The translations under genes were made by a program, and so were the position numbers. This document shows positions 53,473-64,000 of a stretch of DNA of 64,000 nt, in pieces (position 1 is the stretch's first letter; the number at the start of each line of letters is the position of its first letter). The notes beneath the pieces were generated by a model. The model had not been told where the DNA came from. It did no database searches and saw only the letters and a list, made by a program, of their open reading frames with translations. The DNA is taken from assembly GCF_028736925.1 (NCBI RefSeq), contig NZ_JAQZAT010000004.1, positions 163,617 to 227,616 on the forward strand, written 5' to 3'. This DNA is from Flavivirga sp. 57AJ16. Its GTDB lineage: Bacteria > Bacteroidota > Bacteroidia > Flavobacteriales > Flavobacteriaceae.

Positions 53473-56400
53473 TTAATTACCAAAATTATATCTAATGGTA
53501 AAACCAGATCGAATGGTTGTTTGCGGAAATGCCGTAGAAATAGCATATTCTGAAAACGAGTAATCAAAATAAAAGAGGGCTGTTAAATTTTTGCTAAATG
53601 CATAATCTGCGGAGTATTTTAAACCCCAAATAGTTTGCCCGGATGTTACCTGATTATTTTCTAAATCTAAATATCTGATAATCGTTTTATTATCCCTTAC
53701 AGAGATATCTGCTTTCATATTTAAATCACTTACCACACGTTTTCGCGGTCCGGCTAGTTTAGAACGTATTTTTAAATCTTTAATTCTATAACCTAAGCCT
53801 ATCACGTATTCTTTTCCTTGTACCTCGGTCATTAAATTATTATCAAAACTAAGCGATATTAATCTGTCCTTTTTAATTTCAGCTAAGATCTTGACAGAGT
53901 TCTTCATTTCAAAATCAAGCCTAACCAAAGGGCTAAATAACTCGGTTAGGTTAATATTGCTAAGTAAACGTTCGTTTTTATAATTCCCAGATTGGTCTTT
54001 AGTATTATTTGACTGACTATCATAATCCAAAGCGGGGTCTATAGCTTCATAATCTAAATTGGATTGATACTGATTTATAGTATATGTTGAACGGTACCCA
54101 TGTGTTAATGAAAAACGTTTAAAATGTTTTTTAAACCATTTAAACTTCATAAAACCTGAATACTTTAAATCCCAGTTAGGAATAGGCACATCCCTAAATG
54201 CCCCTAATTTCATACTACTGGCATCTTTTCCAGAATAAGCAGCTAAAAACGCTGGCAACAATACGGCTTGATTACTTTTTCCATAACCTTTTGGAAAACC
54301 ATCAGCATCTAGGTCATTTAAATCTGCACCATTCTTTTCTGCCAATCTTCTGGCTATTATAAGTCTATTGGCCCTAAAGTCATTAAAAGCCTCAGAAGTG
54401 GTTTCATCACTTTTGCTAAACGCCGTTTTTAGTAAAATAGTCGAGATATTAAAATTACCAAAAGTATTCGGAGTTAACGATTCGTATTCGTAAGTACCGG
54501 GATTTCCGTTAACTCTAAAGTTTTCGGTGTAATTTTCGTAATAAGTACGATTCCCTACAAGGTCTATTTTTAATCCTTTTACTGGCTCTAAACTCGCAGA
54601 TACATCAAGTTGTTTGGTGTTAGTGGCTGTATACTGTTGATTAAATTCAGGAAAAACAGTTAGCCAACCTCTTCTTGCGGCGAGATCCCTAATATCACTT
54701 TGACTCCCAAATGTAAACCCTGTTGTTGGCTTTAAAGTACCTATAAAGCCTGGTGTTTGCAAGTAGCCTGGCAAAAATGTTCCGTTGTTTTCTGAATAGT
54801 TAAGCTGAATTCTCTTGATACTTGTTAAAACATCAACGCCCGCATTTAGTAATTTGGTCACCGATTGATTCTTTGCTTTTGGTGCTGCTTTTTTATTTCC
54901 TCCCGGTCCCGGCGGTGCACCACCGTTTGAAGTCGATCTGGCTCGTACTCTTTTAATAGGTTTTTTTACCAATCCGATATATTTATAAAGCCTATTCATA
55001 TCTAACGTCGAATTGATATTATGAACATTTGAATTTTGAATCGTATTTCCTAAGTCATACGTTTGTCCGTCCAGTTCTAAATCGCCGTATAAATCGGAGC
55101 CTTTTTGCCATTGAAAAGTACCTGTATATTGATACGTGGCATCAAGAAAACTAAACGTCGGGATTTTATTAATGGGCAACTGGTAAGTAACCCCTAAATT
55201 TTGACTTTGCCTATTAGGATCTCCAAAATCCAAGAACCCATCCCAAACATCTAACGTTGCATCTTGTTCCCCATTAATAATATTATCTTTAAAATAATTA
55301 CGCACTATATTGTTATTGGCAGCTGTAAAGTTTAATTGCAATGATTTTGTGAGATTGTAATTGATAGTGTATTGGAAATCGAATGTGTAGTTTCTTCTAA
55401 ATAATTCCTCTATACCAATGTTGGCACCCCCAAGGTCAACCTCCCTAAACTTTTGCCTATTAAATTGCCTATTAATATCTGTATTAATAGTAAAGCTTGC
55501 TGGTAATAAGCTAACGTTAAAGTCCTTTAAAATCTTCCAATATTTCCCAGTAAACAACGAGTCATTTTTCTTAAAAGGCTCTACTTCGATTGGATTAAAA
55601 TTAAACGTATAATTTGCGCCAGCCCTAACCGTTTTGTTAACCGAGTTTTCAATCTCAAAATCCCTGTGCTCTACTTTATTATATGAATAATTTAAAGTTA
55701 AATTTTCCACATCGTAAAAACGAGGTGTTGCCTCTGTTGTCCTTATCTTTCTAACGCCTATAAAATTAATGCTTTGCCTTCTGGTATAGTCTTCAGACTG
55801 TTCTTTAATTCCATCTCTTTCTGCTTTTGTATTGGCGGCATCCAGTCTGGAATCTAAAGTTAGATCCTGGTAAACCTGATCGTATTTAGGTGTGATAAGC
55901 TCTTCACTTTGCCCATAATTAAAAGGCACTTGAACGCCCCATTTTTTTGGTAATAATTGTCCAACATTGATATTTGTTACGACATCATATTGCTGCACAT
56001 CTTCTAAACTACGCTGACTTGGCCCTTGCTCAATACCACCAAAACCAGAAGTACTTTTTCTTCCGGTAGCACTTATATTTGCAAAATCTGCAATATTGGC
56101 ATCTACACTTAATACAGCTGCCCAACCGCCTTCATTGTCTAAATCGGATAGGCGGAGTTCGTTAAACCAAACCTCTGCACAAACATCATTTCTTGTGGTC
56201 GTGTTTTTAACGCCCATCATAAGCGTTCTTACATCTCCAAAATTCGGATTTCCTTTGATCCCTATTCTATGTTGACCAGTTACATACCCGCTAAATGGAT
56301 CGCCTACAGGAATTAAATCATTACCTACAACATCATAAAATGTTGGGTCTTCGTTTAACAATGTGCCATCAGATATACCAAGTGCTTTAATGCGCCCTAA

Positions 56401-59400
56401 TAGCTCAATAGCTAAATTAATTTCATTTTCCTCAGGCCAAAGCCCGTCTCTTGTCGTAGACGTTGAAACTTGTAACGGTATTTCTATCTGGTAATAGTTT
56501 TCGGTGAGATCATTACCCATTCTAATAAATCCAACTAATTCATTATTGGATAAACTTGTCGTTCCTGATTCATTGTCTTCGGCATGCATAAACATTCTTA
56601 AGCGTTTATACTGACGCATATCAATATTAATATTTTTATATACTGCCTTTGAATCTTCAGACTCAATATCACAAACTTTTACAACTAAAGACTGCTCGTT
56701 TTGTTGCACTACGGTATTATTATTAAACAACTCTTCGGGTTCTATCCCTGGGGGTCTTTGATAACTCCCTTCGTTTTCCAATGTACCAATAACACCTACT
56801 GAAAGCTCCGTTTGAGGATCATCCGGAGTCGGATCATTTTTGTCTAAAGCTTGTGTATAACGTCTCCAATCACTTCTTACCAAATCTAATGTACCAAAAC
56901 GAAATACGGTATTTTCCGTAAATTCTTTAAGATATACTCTTGTAAAACGCACTGATCTTAAATCACTAATATTGCCAATAGCCGTGGCATGGCTCCCTTG
57001 TACCGGAATCCTAAATTGGTACCACCTAACATTTCTAGTCTCTCCGTTAGCCAATTGACGAGGTCTATCCTTAAAATCCCTTAAAAAGTCTTTTAATGGA
57101 TTGCTATTAGGCATGTTTTCAAAATCTGCTTCCGATGTAGGCAGATTTTGTCTTGTTATATCTAATTCATATTCAAAATAACTATCGATCGTATTCATCG
57201 TATTGTCACGATTAATGTCTTCGACATCCGGTTGCGTATTGGCTGCCCTATCTGTATTTGTAAATGTCTCTGGTGTATTGCCTTCTACACCATTGTACTT
57301 TTTATAACGCTCAAAAATATCGCCATCTGTATTTAAAAAATAGGTATAATTGTCGTTTGCCGGATCCTCTCCAAAACCGCTACCAAAAATATTAGCTTCT
57401 TGTGCATCATTATATCCATCGTAACCAACATCTTGATTGGTCCTTTCTTGACCTGTAGTATCGAATGCATAAATTAATGATTGATTTTGTGGCACCACCG
57501 TTCCCCACGATGTTACCGGTAATAAATCTATATTTCCATCTTCTGGCAAGCCGTTTTCGTAAAGTTTACGCCCATCTTTAATAACATCTTCTGAAATATT
57601 CCCAAGATTGAATACTAATTTTCCACCGGGGTTTGTTGGATTATCCTGAAACGGATCTTGTAACCAAAACTCAATGTATTCTACATTTTGTTGTTCAAAA
57701 TCTGTAGATGTTAGTTGGCGCATCATACCTGCCCAGCTATCTTGAGGGTTATCTAAAATACCATCGGCCGCAGAAGCCTCAAAATTATAGGGGCCTCTCT
57801 CTTCTGGATAATAGGCCAAATCCAATGTGAAAAGTACCGAGTTCTGGCCTTGCACCAAGTCTCTTTCTGGAAAGAGCTCATTTATAAATACACGACTGGT
57901 ATATAGGCTGGACATATCTTCATCTGAGATCCCAGTAGGACGCTGGCTACTATAAAAAATAGGATCTATACTATACCAGTTAAGCATGGCTCTTTGGTAA
58001 CCATTTTGAATCCCATTATCATCTTCGGTTGGATTACTTGGAACATTCAACCCTAAAGGTCTACTGGATAAAAACCATGATTGTTGGGATTTTAAATCTA
58101 TGGCATTTTGTGAGCCTTCAAAATCATCCACATAAGAGGTGGCCTCTCCATTTAAGTTAGTACCTTTTGGTGCACCTGGTGCTAAATAGGCAAACTCACC
58201 CCTAAGTGACAGGTTCGACTCTACATCTGTATCGATATTCGGTAATTTATTGGCCAATCGCGTTAAAAACGGCACTTTGGTAGAGTAATTACCATTAAAC
58301 CCAAAAATAGTATTGTTTATAGGTTCTGTACCATAATTGGCTTTTTGTGTTATGGGCCTTTCATTGAGATTTAAGAGCGTTCCCCCTAGCACAAAATTCT
58401 CGTTAAATTTGTGCTCGACATTTATCCCTGTGAAACGCCTTGTTTGCTGGCCGAAAACCGCATTGTTCTCCGTCGACACTTGAATGGGCGTATTGGATGC
58501 TTTTAAAGCTTCATCTAAAATCTGAACACGTCCTAATTGATAATTTACGGTATAATCGATCCCTTCAACTAAAACGCGACCACCTGCCGTCACTTTTACA
58601 GAACCTCTTGGCACATTAAAAGCCCCTATAGGAATACCATCGCTCCCCCCACTTGACTTATAACGTCCTTTTAATCTGAACTTATTTTTCTCGACAGCCT
58701 CTAAAGCAGCTGTTTTTGTGCTTTTATAAAGCACATCGTATACATACTTATTTTGATTATCATTATATGACACGTTATTGTCGTAATCACCACCTCCCAA
58801 TACATTAAAAAGATATTCTCCAAAAGGTTCGGCACTCGTAAAAACTATTTTTCCATTTTGGGGAATCACCGTTATGCCTGGATAAAAATCAAAAAAACCA
58901 TCCCCTCTAGTTTGTGGGTCATTATTAAAATTAAGTTTATCTAGATTAAACACCCTTAATAATGGTACATTCTGTATTAAATTTTCTTCTGGTGTCGATC
59001 CGTTAACCGGGTTACCATTTATATCAAGAGCAAAACCAGTACCAACTGGCGATATAAAATTTAATGGTGAGGCTTCGTTATAAAAAATATTAAGTTTAAA
59101 ATCATCTGGACTTAAATTGAAAGCACCTGTGTCGTAGATATTCTTCATCATTAAATCCCAAACAGGTTGATCTACGCTGGTAATGCTACTTTTTAACAAT
59201 TTTAAAATTAAATTAGAATTAACAACCTGGGTTACTTGGCCAGAAGTATTGGTTGTTACATCTGTAGCATCAACACCATCATTTGCAAACTCGCCTACTT
59301 GATATACCTCTCCTCCCAATGTATATTGAAATGCCACTGCTAAAACCTCATCATTATTTAAACGCTGATTTAATGATATGTATCCTAACTCTGAATTTAA

Positions 59401-60729
59401 AGTATATTCTTGACCATTTATTAATTTTCTAGCGTTTTCCAATTTTGCATAATCAAATCCTTCAGTAACGCCCGGCACTGTTATTCCCGACTGTACGGTG
59501 GCTACATCTCTAATGGCGTTTGTAATCTGAGATCCAGCACCGCCAATATTGGTTGGGTCAAAAGCATTATTAGGGTTGTTCGGTATAGCTCCTGGTCTAA
59601 GAATATTAACCGAAGAGCCTACTTTATTAGGATCTGATTCTCCTAAATCTTGAAGCGCTACAATATTTCTAACATTTTCGGTTCTGTTACTTCTATTGGT
59701 TACCCAAACTTCAAGTCTTGTAATTTGTAATCCCCTATTATTTATAAACGGATAGTTCTTTAAAGCGGCATCATAGGTATCTCTAAAATATTGTGCTATA
59801 AAGAAGTGCCTGTTCTCATCGTAATCCCTAATAAACAAATCAAATTCCTCAACAGTACCGCCTCCTTGGGCTACCACCGTATTGGCCTGTGATTTTTGTT
59901 CTGAAAACACGCCTGTAACGGTTGTTTTTCCAAACTGCAATTGTGCTTTTACACCAAATAAACTTTGCGCTCCGGTAATTAATGAGCTATTTAAGGGCAT
60001 ACTTACATTACCTACTTCAATTTTTTGAATAATATCATCTTCTGTAGGTGTATATTCTAATTTTATAAGATTTTGAAAATCGAAAGTTGACTGTGTATCG
60101 TAATTTGCCGTTACCTGTAATCGTGTCCCCACTTTCCCTAACAAACTTAAACTAATTCGTTGATCAAAATCGAACGTAAAATTACTCCTATTTCTAGGTG
60201 AAAATGAAGGGTTGTCCTGTTTCGAAAACAAGACCCCTAAATCCATTTCTACAGATCCTTGTGGAACAACCTCAATAGTATTGCCTCCAAAAACAGTTTC
60301 AAAAAAATCCGATTTTACATAAAACTCCGGTAATAGGTTTTTTTGCCCGTCTTTGGCATCTTCTTTTTTACCATCAAAAGCATCAATTTTTTCTTTATAA
60401 TAGGATTTTAAATTTTCTTTAGCAACTAAAGCATAGTACTCTTGAGGTGTTAAAATAATAGGGACATTCATATCAAAATCCCCTATCTTTTCGGTATAAA
60501 TGTATCTATTTATAGTGGCATCGTACGTGTATTTAGATTCTACACTATTAGGATGGGGTGTTTTTAAACGCCCTATATTATAACCTGTTTTGACCGAATC
60601 CTGTTGAACAGGTTCTTGAGACCACCCGACTACAGAATAAAGGAGTATAAAAATTAAAAAGGCACTTCGACTGTGCTTTGTATGACAGTTTTTAATTGAT
60701 TTATAAAATTTGAGATGTGTTTTGTTCAA
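53473..60729 (-). CDS. sprA: SprA, outer-membrane translocon of the type IX secretion system
   Basis: This 2418-residue protein is the giant barrel through which T9SS cargo crosses the outer membrane and is needed for gliding in related bacteria. A signal peptide (SAFLIFILLYSVVGWSQ) is followed by repeated barrel segments. Characteristic pieces are NLLPEFYVKSDFFETVFGGN, VMDLGVLF-like VEMDLGVLFSKQDNPSF, FDFDQRISLSLLGKVGTRLQ, YVDDFEGSQNAIDL, AEVWFNELRLSDLDNEGGWA and the aromatic C-terminus SGFTIRYNFGN. Length matches known SprA. It follows ruvA after 6 bp. Confidence 0.97.
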   Translation of the reverse strand: MNKTHLKFYKSIKNCHTKHSRSAFLIFILLYSVVGWSQEPVQQDSVKTGYNIGRLKTPHPNSVESKYTYDATINRYIYTEKIGDFDMNVPIILTPQEYYALVAKENLKSYYKEKIDAFDGKKEDAKDGQKNLLPEFYVKSDFFETVFGGNTIEVVPQGSVEMDLGVLFSKQDNPSFSPRNRSNFTFDFDQRISLSLLGKVGTRLQVTANYDTQSTFDFQNLIKLEYTPTEDDIIQKIEVGNVSMPLNSSLITGAQSLFGVKAQLQFGKTTVTGVFSEQKSQANTVVAQGGGTVEEFDLFIRDYDENRHFFIAQYFRDTYDAALKNYPFINNRGLQITRLEVWVTNRSNRTENVRNIVALQDLGESDPNKVGSSVNILRPGAIPNNPNNAFDPTNIGGAGSQITNAIRDVATVQSGITVPGVTEGFDYAKLENARKLINGQEYTLNSELGYISLNQRLNNDEVLAVAFQYTLGGEVYQVGEFANDGVDATDVTTNTSGQVTQVVNSNLILKLLKSSITSVDQPVWDLMMKNIYDTGAFNLSPDDFKLNIFYNEASPLNFISPVGTGFALDINGNPVNGSTPEENLIQNVPLLRVFNLDKLNFNNDPQTRGDGFFDFYPGITVIPQNGKIVFTSAEPFGEYLFNVLGGGDYDNNVSYNDNQNKYVYDVLYKSTKTAALEAVEKNKFRLKGRYKSSGGSDGIPIGAFNVPRGSVKVTAGGRVLVEGIDYTVNYQLGRVQILDEALKASNTPIQVSTENNAVFGQQTRRFTGINVEHKFNENFVLGGTLLNLNERPITQKANYGTEPINNTIFGFNGNYSTKVPFLTRLANKLPNIDTDVESNLSLRGEFAYLAPGAPKGTNLNGEATSYVDDFEGSQNAIDLKSQQSWFLSSRPLGLNVPSNPTEDDNGIQNGYQRAMLNWYSIDPIFYSSQRPTGISDEDMSSLYTSRVFINELFPERDLVQGQNSVLFTLDLAYYPEERGPYNFEASAADGILDNPQDSWAGMMRQLTSTDFEQQNVEYIEFWLQDPFQDNPTNPGGKLVFNLGNISEDVIKDGRKLYENGLPEDGNIDLLPVTSWGTVVPQNQSLIYAFDTTGQERTNQDVGYDGYNDAQEANIFGSGFGEDPANDNYTYFLNTDGDIFERYKKYNGVEGNTPETFTNTDRAANTQPDVEDINRDNTMNTIDSYFEYELDITRQNLPTSEADFENMPNSNPLKDFLRDFKDRPRQLANGETRNVRWYQFRIPVQGSHATAIGNISDLRSVRFTRVYLKEFTENTVFRFGTLDLVRSDWRRYTQALDKNDPTPDDPQTELSVGVIGTLENEGSYQRPPGIEPEELFNNNTVVQQNEQSLVVKVCDIESEDSKAVYKNINIDMRQYKRLRMFMHAEDNESGTTSLSNNELVGFIRMGNDLTENYYQIEIPLQVSTSTTRDGLWPEENEINLAIELLGRIKALGISDGTLLNEDPTFYDVVGNDLIPVGDPFSGYVTGQHRIGIKGNPNFGDVRTLMMGVKNTTTRNDVCAEVWFNELRLSDLDNEGGWAAVLSVDANIADFANISATGRKSTSGFGGIEQGPSQRSLEDVQQYDVVTNINVGQLLPKKWGVQVPFNYGQSEELITPKYDQVYQDLTLDSRLDAANTKAERDGIKEQSEDYTRRQSINFIGVRKIRTTEATPRFYDVENLTLNYSYNKVEHRDFEIENSVNKTVRAGANYTFNFNPIEVEPFKKNDSLFTGKYWKILKDFNVSLLPASFTINTDINRQFNRQKFREVDLGGANIGIEELFRRNYTFDFQYTINYNLTKSLQLNFTAANNNIVRNYFKDNIINGEQDATLDVWDGFLDFGDPNRQSQNLGVTYQLPINKIPTFSFLDATYQYTGTFQWQKGSDLYGDLELDGQTYDLGNTIQNSNVHNINSTLDMNRLYKYIGLVKKPIKRVRARSTSNGGAPPGPGGNKKAAPKAKNQSVTKLLNAGVDVLTSIKRIQLNYSENNGTFLPGYLQTPGFIGTLKPTTGFTFGSQSDIRDLAARRGWLTVFPEFNQQYTATNTKQLDVSASLEPVKGLKIDLVGNRTYYENYTENFRVNGNPGTYEYESLTPNTFGNFNISTILLKTAFSKSDETTSEAFNDFRANRLIIARRLAEKNGADLNDLDADGFPKGYGKSNQAVLLPAFLAAYSGKDASSMKLGAFRDVPIPNWDLKYSGFMKFKWFKKHFKRFSLTHGYRSTYTINQYQSNLDYEAIDPALDYDSQSNNTKDQSGNYKNERLLSNINLTELFSPLVRLDFEMKNSVKILAEIKKDRLISLSFDNNLMTEVQGKEYVIGLGYRIKDLKIRSKLAGPRKRVVSDLNMKADISVRDNKTIIRYLDLENNQVTSGQTIWGLKYSADYAFSKNLTALFYFDYSFSEYAISTAFPQTTIRSGFTIRYNFGN

Positions 60730-60735
60730 AGTCTA

Positions 60736-61317
60736 TTATAAATTTTTCAAAGCCTGTTTGATAATGGTTTCCACATTGGCATCTGGTTGTGCCATTATAA
60801 TTTTATCTACAACGCGTTCTGCTTGTTTCCTTACAAAACCAAGGACTTCTAAAGCAGATAACGCTTCATCTTTATTGGTATTGCCTTGAGAAACGGAAAC
60901 TTCATCTATATCATAAATCTTTAAGATCTTATCTTTTAAATCTATAATAACACGTTGTGCTGTTTTTGCTCCTATGCCTTTTATAGATTGAATTAAAGCA
61001 ACATCACTTGAAGCAATTCCTTCTCTTACCTGTTTTGGTGTTAATGATGACAACATGGTACGTGCTATACTCGCTCCAATACCACTTACGGATATTAACA
61101 GTCTGAAAATCTCTCTTTCTGCCACTGACGAAAACCCATAAAGCGTATGCGAATCTTCTTTAACTTGGAGGTGCGTAAATAGCTTTAAGTCTTCACCGTC
61201 TGGAATTTGAGAAAAAGTATGTAATGAGATATTTAGCATATAACCTACTCCATGACATTCAATAACTACATGCGTTGGATTTTTTTCTGTAAGTTTTCCT
61301 TTAATATGTGATATCAT
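60736..61317 (-). CDS. ruvA: Holliday junction DNA helicase subunit RuvA
   Basis: RuvA binds four-way junctions and loads RuvB for branch migration. The 193-residue protein has the N-terminal OB domain (MISHIKGKLTEKNPTHVVIE, YMLNISLHTFSQ, FTHLQVKEDSHTLYGF), two helix-hairpin-helix motifs (LLISVSGIGASIARTML and LIQSIKGIGAKTAQRVIIDL) and a small C-terminal RuvB-contact domain (ALSALEVLGFVRKQAERVVD). It lies directly ahead of sprA, 49 bp after the malic enzyme gene. Confidence 0.96.
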   Translation of the reverse strand: MISHIKGKLTEKNPTHVVIECHGVGYMLNISLHTFSQIPDGEDLKLFTHLQVKEDSHTLYGFSSVAEREIFRLLISVSGIGASIARTMLSSLTPKQVREGIASSDVALIQSIKGIGAKTAQRVIIDLKDKILKIYDIDEVSVSQGNTNKDEALSALEVLGFVRKQAERVVDKIIMAQPDANVETIIKQALKNL

Positions 61318-61366
61318 GTATAACGGTTGGTTAACTAATCAAATGTAATAAAATTATCGCACTAAG

Positions 61367-63664
61367 TTATTCCCTTCCAGCATTTTCTAATTCCCACTTT
61401 TCTTTATGTTGGGCATCAATAACAGCGATTGCCGTCATATTCACAATCTCATCAACACTGGCCCCCAATTGCAGAATATGCACTGGCTTTTTCATACCCA
61501 TCATAATAGGCCCTATAGAATCAGCTTCATGCAATTCTTTTAATAATTTATAAGTAATATTTGCCGAATCCAGATTTGGAAAAACCAATGCATTTACTTT
61601 CTTTCCTACCAGCTTTGAAAATGGAAATTTCTCCCTTAACATATCATCATTTAATGCAAAGTCTGTTTGTAATTCACCATCTACGTTCATATCTGGAAAA
61701 TGACGATGTAAATAAGATACCGCTTCTCGAATCTTGGATGCTTTTTCATTACCTGAAGATCCAAAATTAGAATAGGACACCATAGCTAGCACAGGATCCA
61801 AACCAAACATCTTGATAACTTTAGCAGTCATTTGAGTAATTTTGGCTAAGTCTTTGGCACTAGGGTTTATATTTATAGAGGTATCACTTAAAAACAAAGG
61901 ACCTCTTTTTGTCATCATTAAATTGGTTGTTGCTACACGAGTCACACCATGTACCATCCCAATAAGTTCCAACATAGGCTTTACTACTGTCGGGTAATTG
62001 CGAGAGTACCCAGAAATAAGGGCATCGGCATCACCTTCATTAACCATCATAGCCGCAAAATAATTACGCTCTCTCATTAAACGTTGGGCAGAATAATATG
62101 TCACGCCTCTTCGCTTACGTTGCTCCCAATATACTTTTGCGTATTTGTCTTTACGTTCGTTCTCTTCTTCTGTTTTTGGGTCAATTATGGGAATATCCGC
62201 ATCAAACTCAATTTCTGCCATTAGAGATTCTATGGTTTCTTTTCTTCCTAATAGAATAGGGTGCGCAATGCCTTCTTCATATACTATTTGAGCTGCTTTT
62301 AAAACATCCAGTTGGTCTGCTTCAGCAAATACAACACGTTTAGGGCTAAGCTTTGCTCTGTTTAATAGCAACCTCACCAACTTATTATCAGAACCTAAGC
62401 GCTCTAACAATACATCCTTATACTTTTCCCAGTCGGTAATAGGTTGTTTCGCCACACCACTTTCCATGGCAGCTTTGGCTACAGCTGGAGGTACTTCGGC
62501 AATAAGTCGAGGATCAAAAGGTTTAGGGATTATATAGTTTTTACCAAACGTGAGTCTGGTTTCTCCGTAAGCGATATTAACTTGCTCCGGAACAGGCTCT
62601 TTAGCTAATTTTGCTAATGCATTAACAGCAGCCATTTTCATGGCTTCATTTATTTTTGTAGCTCGAACATCCAACGCTCCTCTAAATATAAACGGGAATC
62701 CTAATACGTTATTTACCTGATTAGGATGATCGCTCCTACCTGTCGCCATAATGATATCTTTACGAGTCGCTACAGCGAGGTCGTATTTTATTTCTGGATC
62801 TGGATTAGCCATAGCAAAAACAATGGGGGTTTTTGCCATTGCTAACAACATCTCTGGCGATACAATGTTTGCCATTGAAAGACCAATAAAAACATCGGCA
62901 TCTTTCATAGCTTCATCTAGCGTATCTATTTTTCTATGGGTAGCAAATTCTGCTTTTTCTTTGGAAAGATTTTCTCTATCATTTCTTATAACACCCTTAC
63001 TGTCCAACATCACCATATTTTCTCGTTTTGCACCACAGGCTTGGTATAAACGAGAACAAGAAATAGCAGCAGCACCTGCTCCACTTATTACAATTTTAAC
63101 TTTTCCAATCTTTTTTCCTGCTAATTCTACGGCATTTAACAACGCAGCAGCAGAAATAATAGCTGTGCCGTGCTGATCATCGTGCATAACAGGAATATCC
63201 AGTTCCTCCTTAAGGCGCCTTTCTATTTCGAAAGCTTCAGGAGCTTTAATATCTTCTAAATTGATACCACCAAAAGTAGGTGCAATCATTTTTACTGTTT
63301 GAATAAACTCGTCAATGTTTTCTGTCCCTACTTCAATATCAAACACATCAATATCGGCAAAAATCTTAAATAAAAGACCTTTTCCTTCCATCACTGGTTT
63401 TGATGCTTCCGGACCAATATTCCCTAAACCTAAAACGGCCGTTCCATTAGAAATTACGGCAACCAAATTCCCTTTTGCTGTATATTTATAAGCGTTATCC
63501 TTATTTTTTTCAATTTCTAAACAGGGTTCTGCCACACCTGGTGAATAGGCTAAAGACAAATCTCTTTGACTAGCATACTTCTTGGTCGGAACGACCTTTA
63601 TTTTTCCCGGGGTTGGTTTTGCGTGGTATATAAGCGCCTCTCTCCGTTTACTTTCTTCACTCAT
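61367..63664 (-). CDS. maeB: NADP-dependent malic enzyme with phosphotransacetylase-like C-terminus
   Basis: This 765-residue protein decarboxylates malate to pyruvate with NADPH production. The malic enzyme part (about 1-425) has [76 protein letters not shown] and [17 protein letters not shown]. The C-terminal half (about 430-765) resembles phosphotransacetylase ([40 protein letters not shown]) but probably serves regulation by acetyl-CoA, as in other MaeB enzymes. It begins the malic enzyme-ruvA-sprA row. Confidence 0.95.
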   Translation of the reverse strand: MSEESKRREALIYHAKPTPGKIKVVPTKKYASQRDLSLAYSPGVAEPCLEIEKNKDNAYKYTAKGNLVAVISNGTAVLGLGNIGPEASKPVMEGKGLLFKIFADIDVFDIEVGTENIDEFIQTVKMIAPTFGGINLEDIKAPEAFEIERRLKEELDIPVMHDDQHGTAIISAAALLNAVELAGKKIGKVKIVISGAGAAAISCSRLYQACGAKRENMVMLDSKGVIRNDRENLSKEKAEFATHRKIDTLDEAMKDADVFIGLSMANIVSPEMLLAMAKTPIVFAMANPDPEIKYDLAVATRKDIIMATGRSDHPNQVNNVLGFPFIFRGALDVRATKINEAMKMAAVNALAKLAKEPVPEQVNIAYGETRLTFGKNYIIPKPFDPRLIAEVPPAVAKAAMESGVAKQPITDWEKYKDVLLERLGSDNKLVRLLLNRAKLSPKRVVFAEADQLDVLKAAQIVYEEGIAHPILLGRKETIESLMAEIEFDADIPIIDPKTEEENERKDKYAKVYWEQRKRRGVTYYSAQRLMRERNYFAAMMVNEGDADALISGYSRNYPTVVKPMLELIGMVHGVTRVATTNLMMTKRGPLFLSDTSININPSAKDLAKITQMTAKVIKMFGLDPVLAMVSYSNFGSSGNEKASKIREAVSYLHRHFPDMNVDGELQTDFALNDDMLREKFPFSKLVGKKVNALVFPNLDSANITYKLLKELHEADSIGPIMMGMKKPVHILQLGASVDEIVNMTAIAVIDAQHKEKWELENAGRE

Positions 63665-64000
63665 AATGGACTAATTTTTTGAAACCTCAAATATAGCAAT
63701 CCTATCTAACCTTTTAGATGTTTAGTACAATAAAAGATTTTTTTTAGAATTAATTATCTCAAGACAAAGCCATAGTGGTTTTACCCGCTTTATACCAAAT
63801 GAATTTTAAAATGATTGGTAATAAATTTGATTTATATTTTCTTTAGATGTGATAAAAAACATATGCATAGCCTAGTTCAATGTCATTAAGTTAAGGAAAT
63901 TTGTTCTTTATTTGTCACATTGAGCGCAGTCGAAATGCTAATAAAAACTAGAACTCCAATAGGTCTTCGACTTTAGCCTGTCTTGAGCGGAGCCGAAAGG
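63665..64000. repeat. Right-edge intergenic region with two repeat types
   Basis: Contains the maeB promoter region (not resolved), an ATACCA-family element starting at 63792 (ATACCAAATGAATTTTAAAA, near-identical over about 40 bases to 14900-14940) and the start of a GTCACATTGAGCGCAGTCGA-type repeat from about 63915 that runs to the window edge. No ORF. Confidence 0.6.

Overview
The window is AT-rich chromosomal DNA from a gliding-type member of the Flavobacteriaceae (Bacteroidota). The evidence is a full-length SprA (type IX secretion / gliding), SusC/SusD and GLPGLI-family surface proteins, DUF5686 and 2TM-domain proteins, Bacteroidota-style -7 boxes (TAnnTTTG), and the order malic enzyme - ruvA - sprA - gcvH - vanZ - tonB that I associate with this family. 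No phage, integrase, transposase or CRISPR array is visible. The mobile signal consists of small non-coding repeats.

Layout. 1-6.3 kb: partial DUF5686 protein, pdhB, then the divergent etfBA, a bifunctional nuclease and a nucleoside transporter; a 46-bp perfect palindrome lies between pdhB and etfB. 6.3-10.4 kb: repeat-rich DNA around thyA, a TonB-type pseudogene split by a MITE-like element, a small glycogen-binding-domain protein and a membrane-anchored dihydrofolate reductase fusion. 10.4-13.2 kb: a lone helicase-nuclease gene bordered by structured DNA, the best candidate for an undescribed (defence-like) system. 13.2-19.7 kb: MocR-type regulator divergent from a flavin-binding protein and DinB, then a FAD-dependent dehydrogenase, fabD and lspA. 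19.9-27 kb: SusC/SusD/lipoprotein nutrient-uptake locus with a membrane-bound AraC regulator. 27.2-34.1 kb: sugar-nucleotide and Kdo-transfer genes, a coiled-coil lipoprotein, an azurin and gapN. 34.3-41.8 kb: a complete ilvD-ilvB-ilvN-ilvC-ilvA operon preceded by an Ile/Val-rich leader peptide and attenuator. 41.9-43.3 kb: metK behind a SAM-II-type riboswitch. 43.3-50.6 kb: repeat-rich gaps, tRNA-Tyr, an outer-membrane receptor/GLPGLI pair and a deoxynucleoside kinase. 50.6-63.7 kb: two TonB-like proteins, vanZ, gcvH, sprA, ruvA and malic enzyme.

How it fits together. Most genes are housekeeping. Two amino-acid circuits are regulated by RNA, back to back: the ilv attenuator (minus strand) and the metK riboswitch (plus strand) start within about 110 bp of each other. 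Folate/thymidylate genes (thyA, folA fusion, dNK) are loosely clustered and carry oddities: an in-frame palindromic insertion in thyA and a 2TM-DHFR fusion. The intergenic regions hold at least four families of short palindromic or MITE-like repeats, one nested inside another with a visible target duplication, so small repeat mobility has been the main recent source of change here. All functional calls come from reading protein motifs by eye; no database search was possible.
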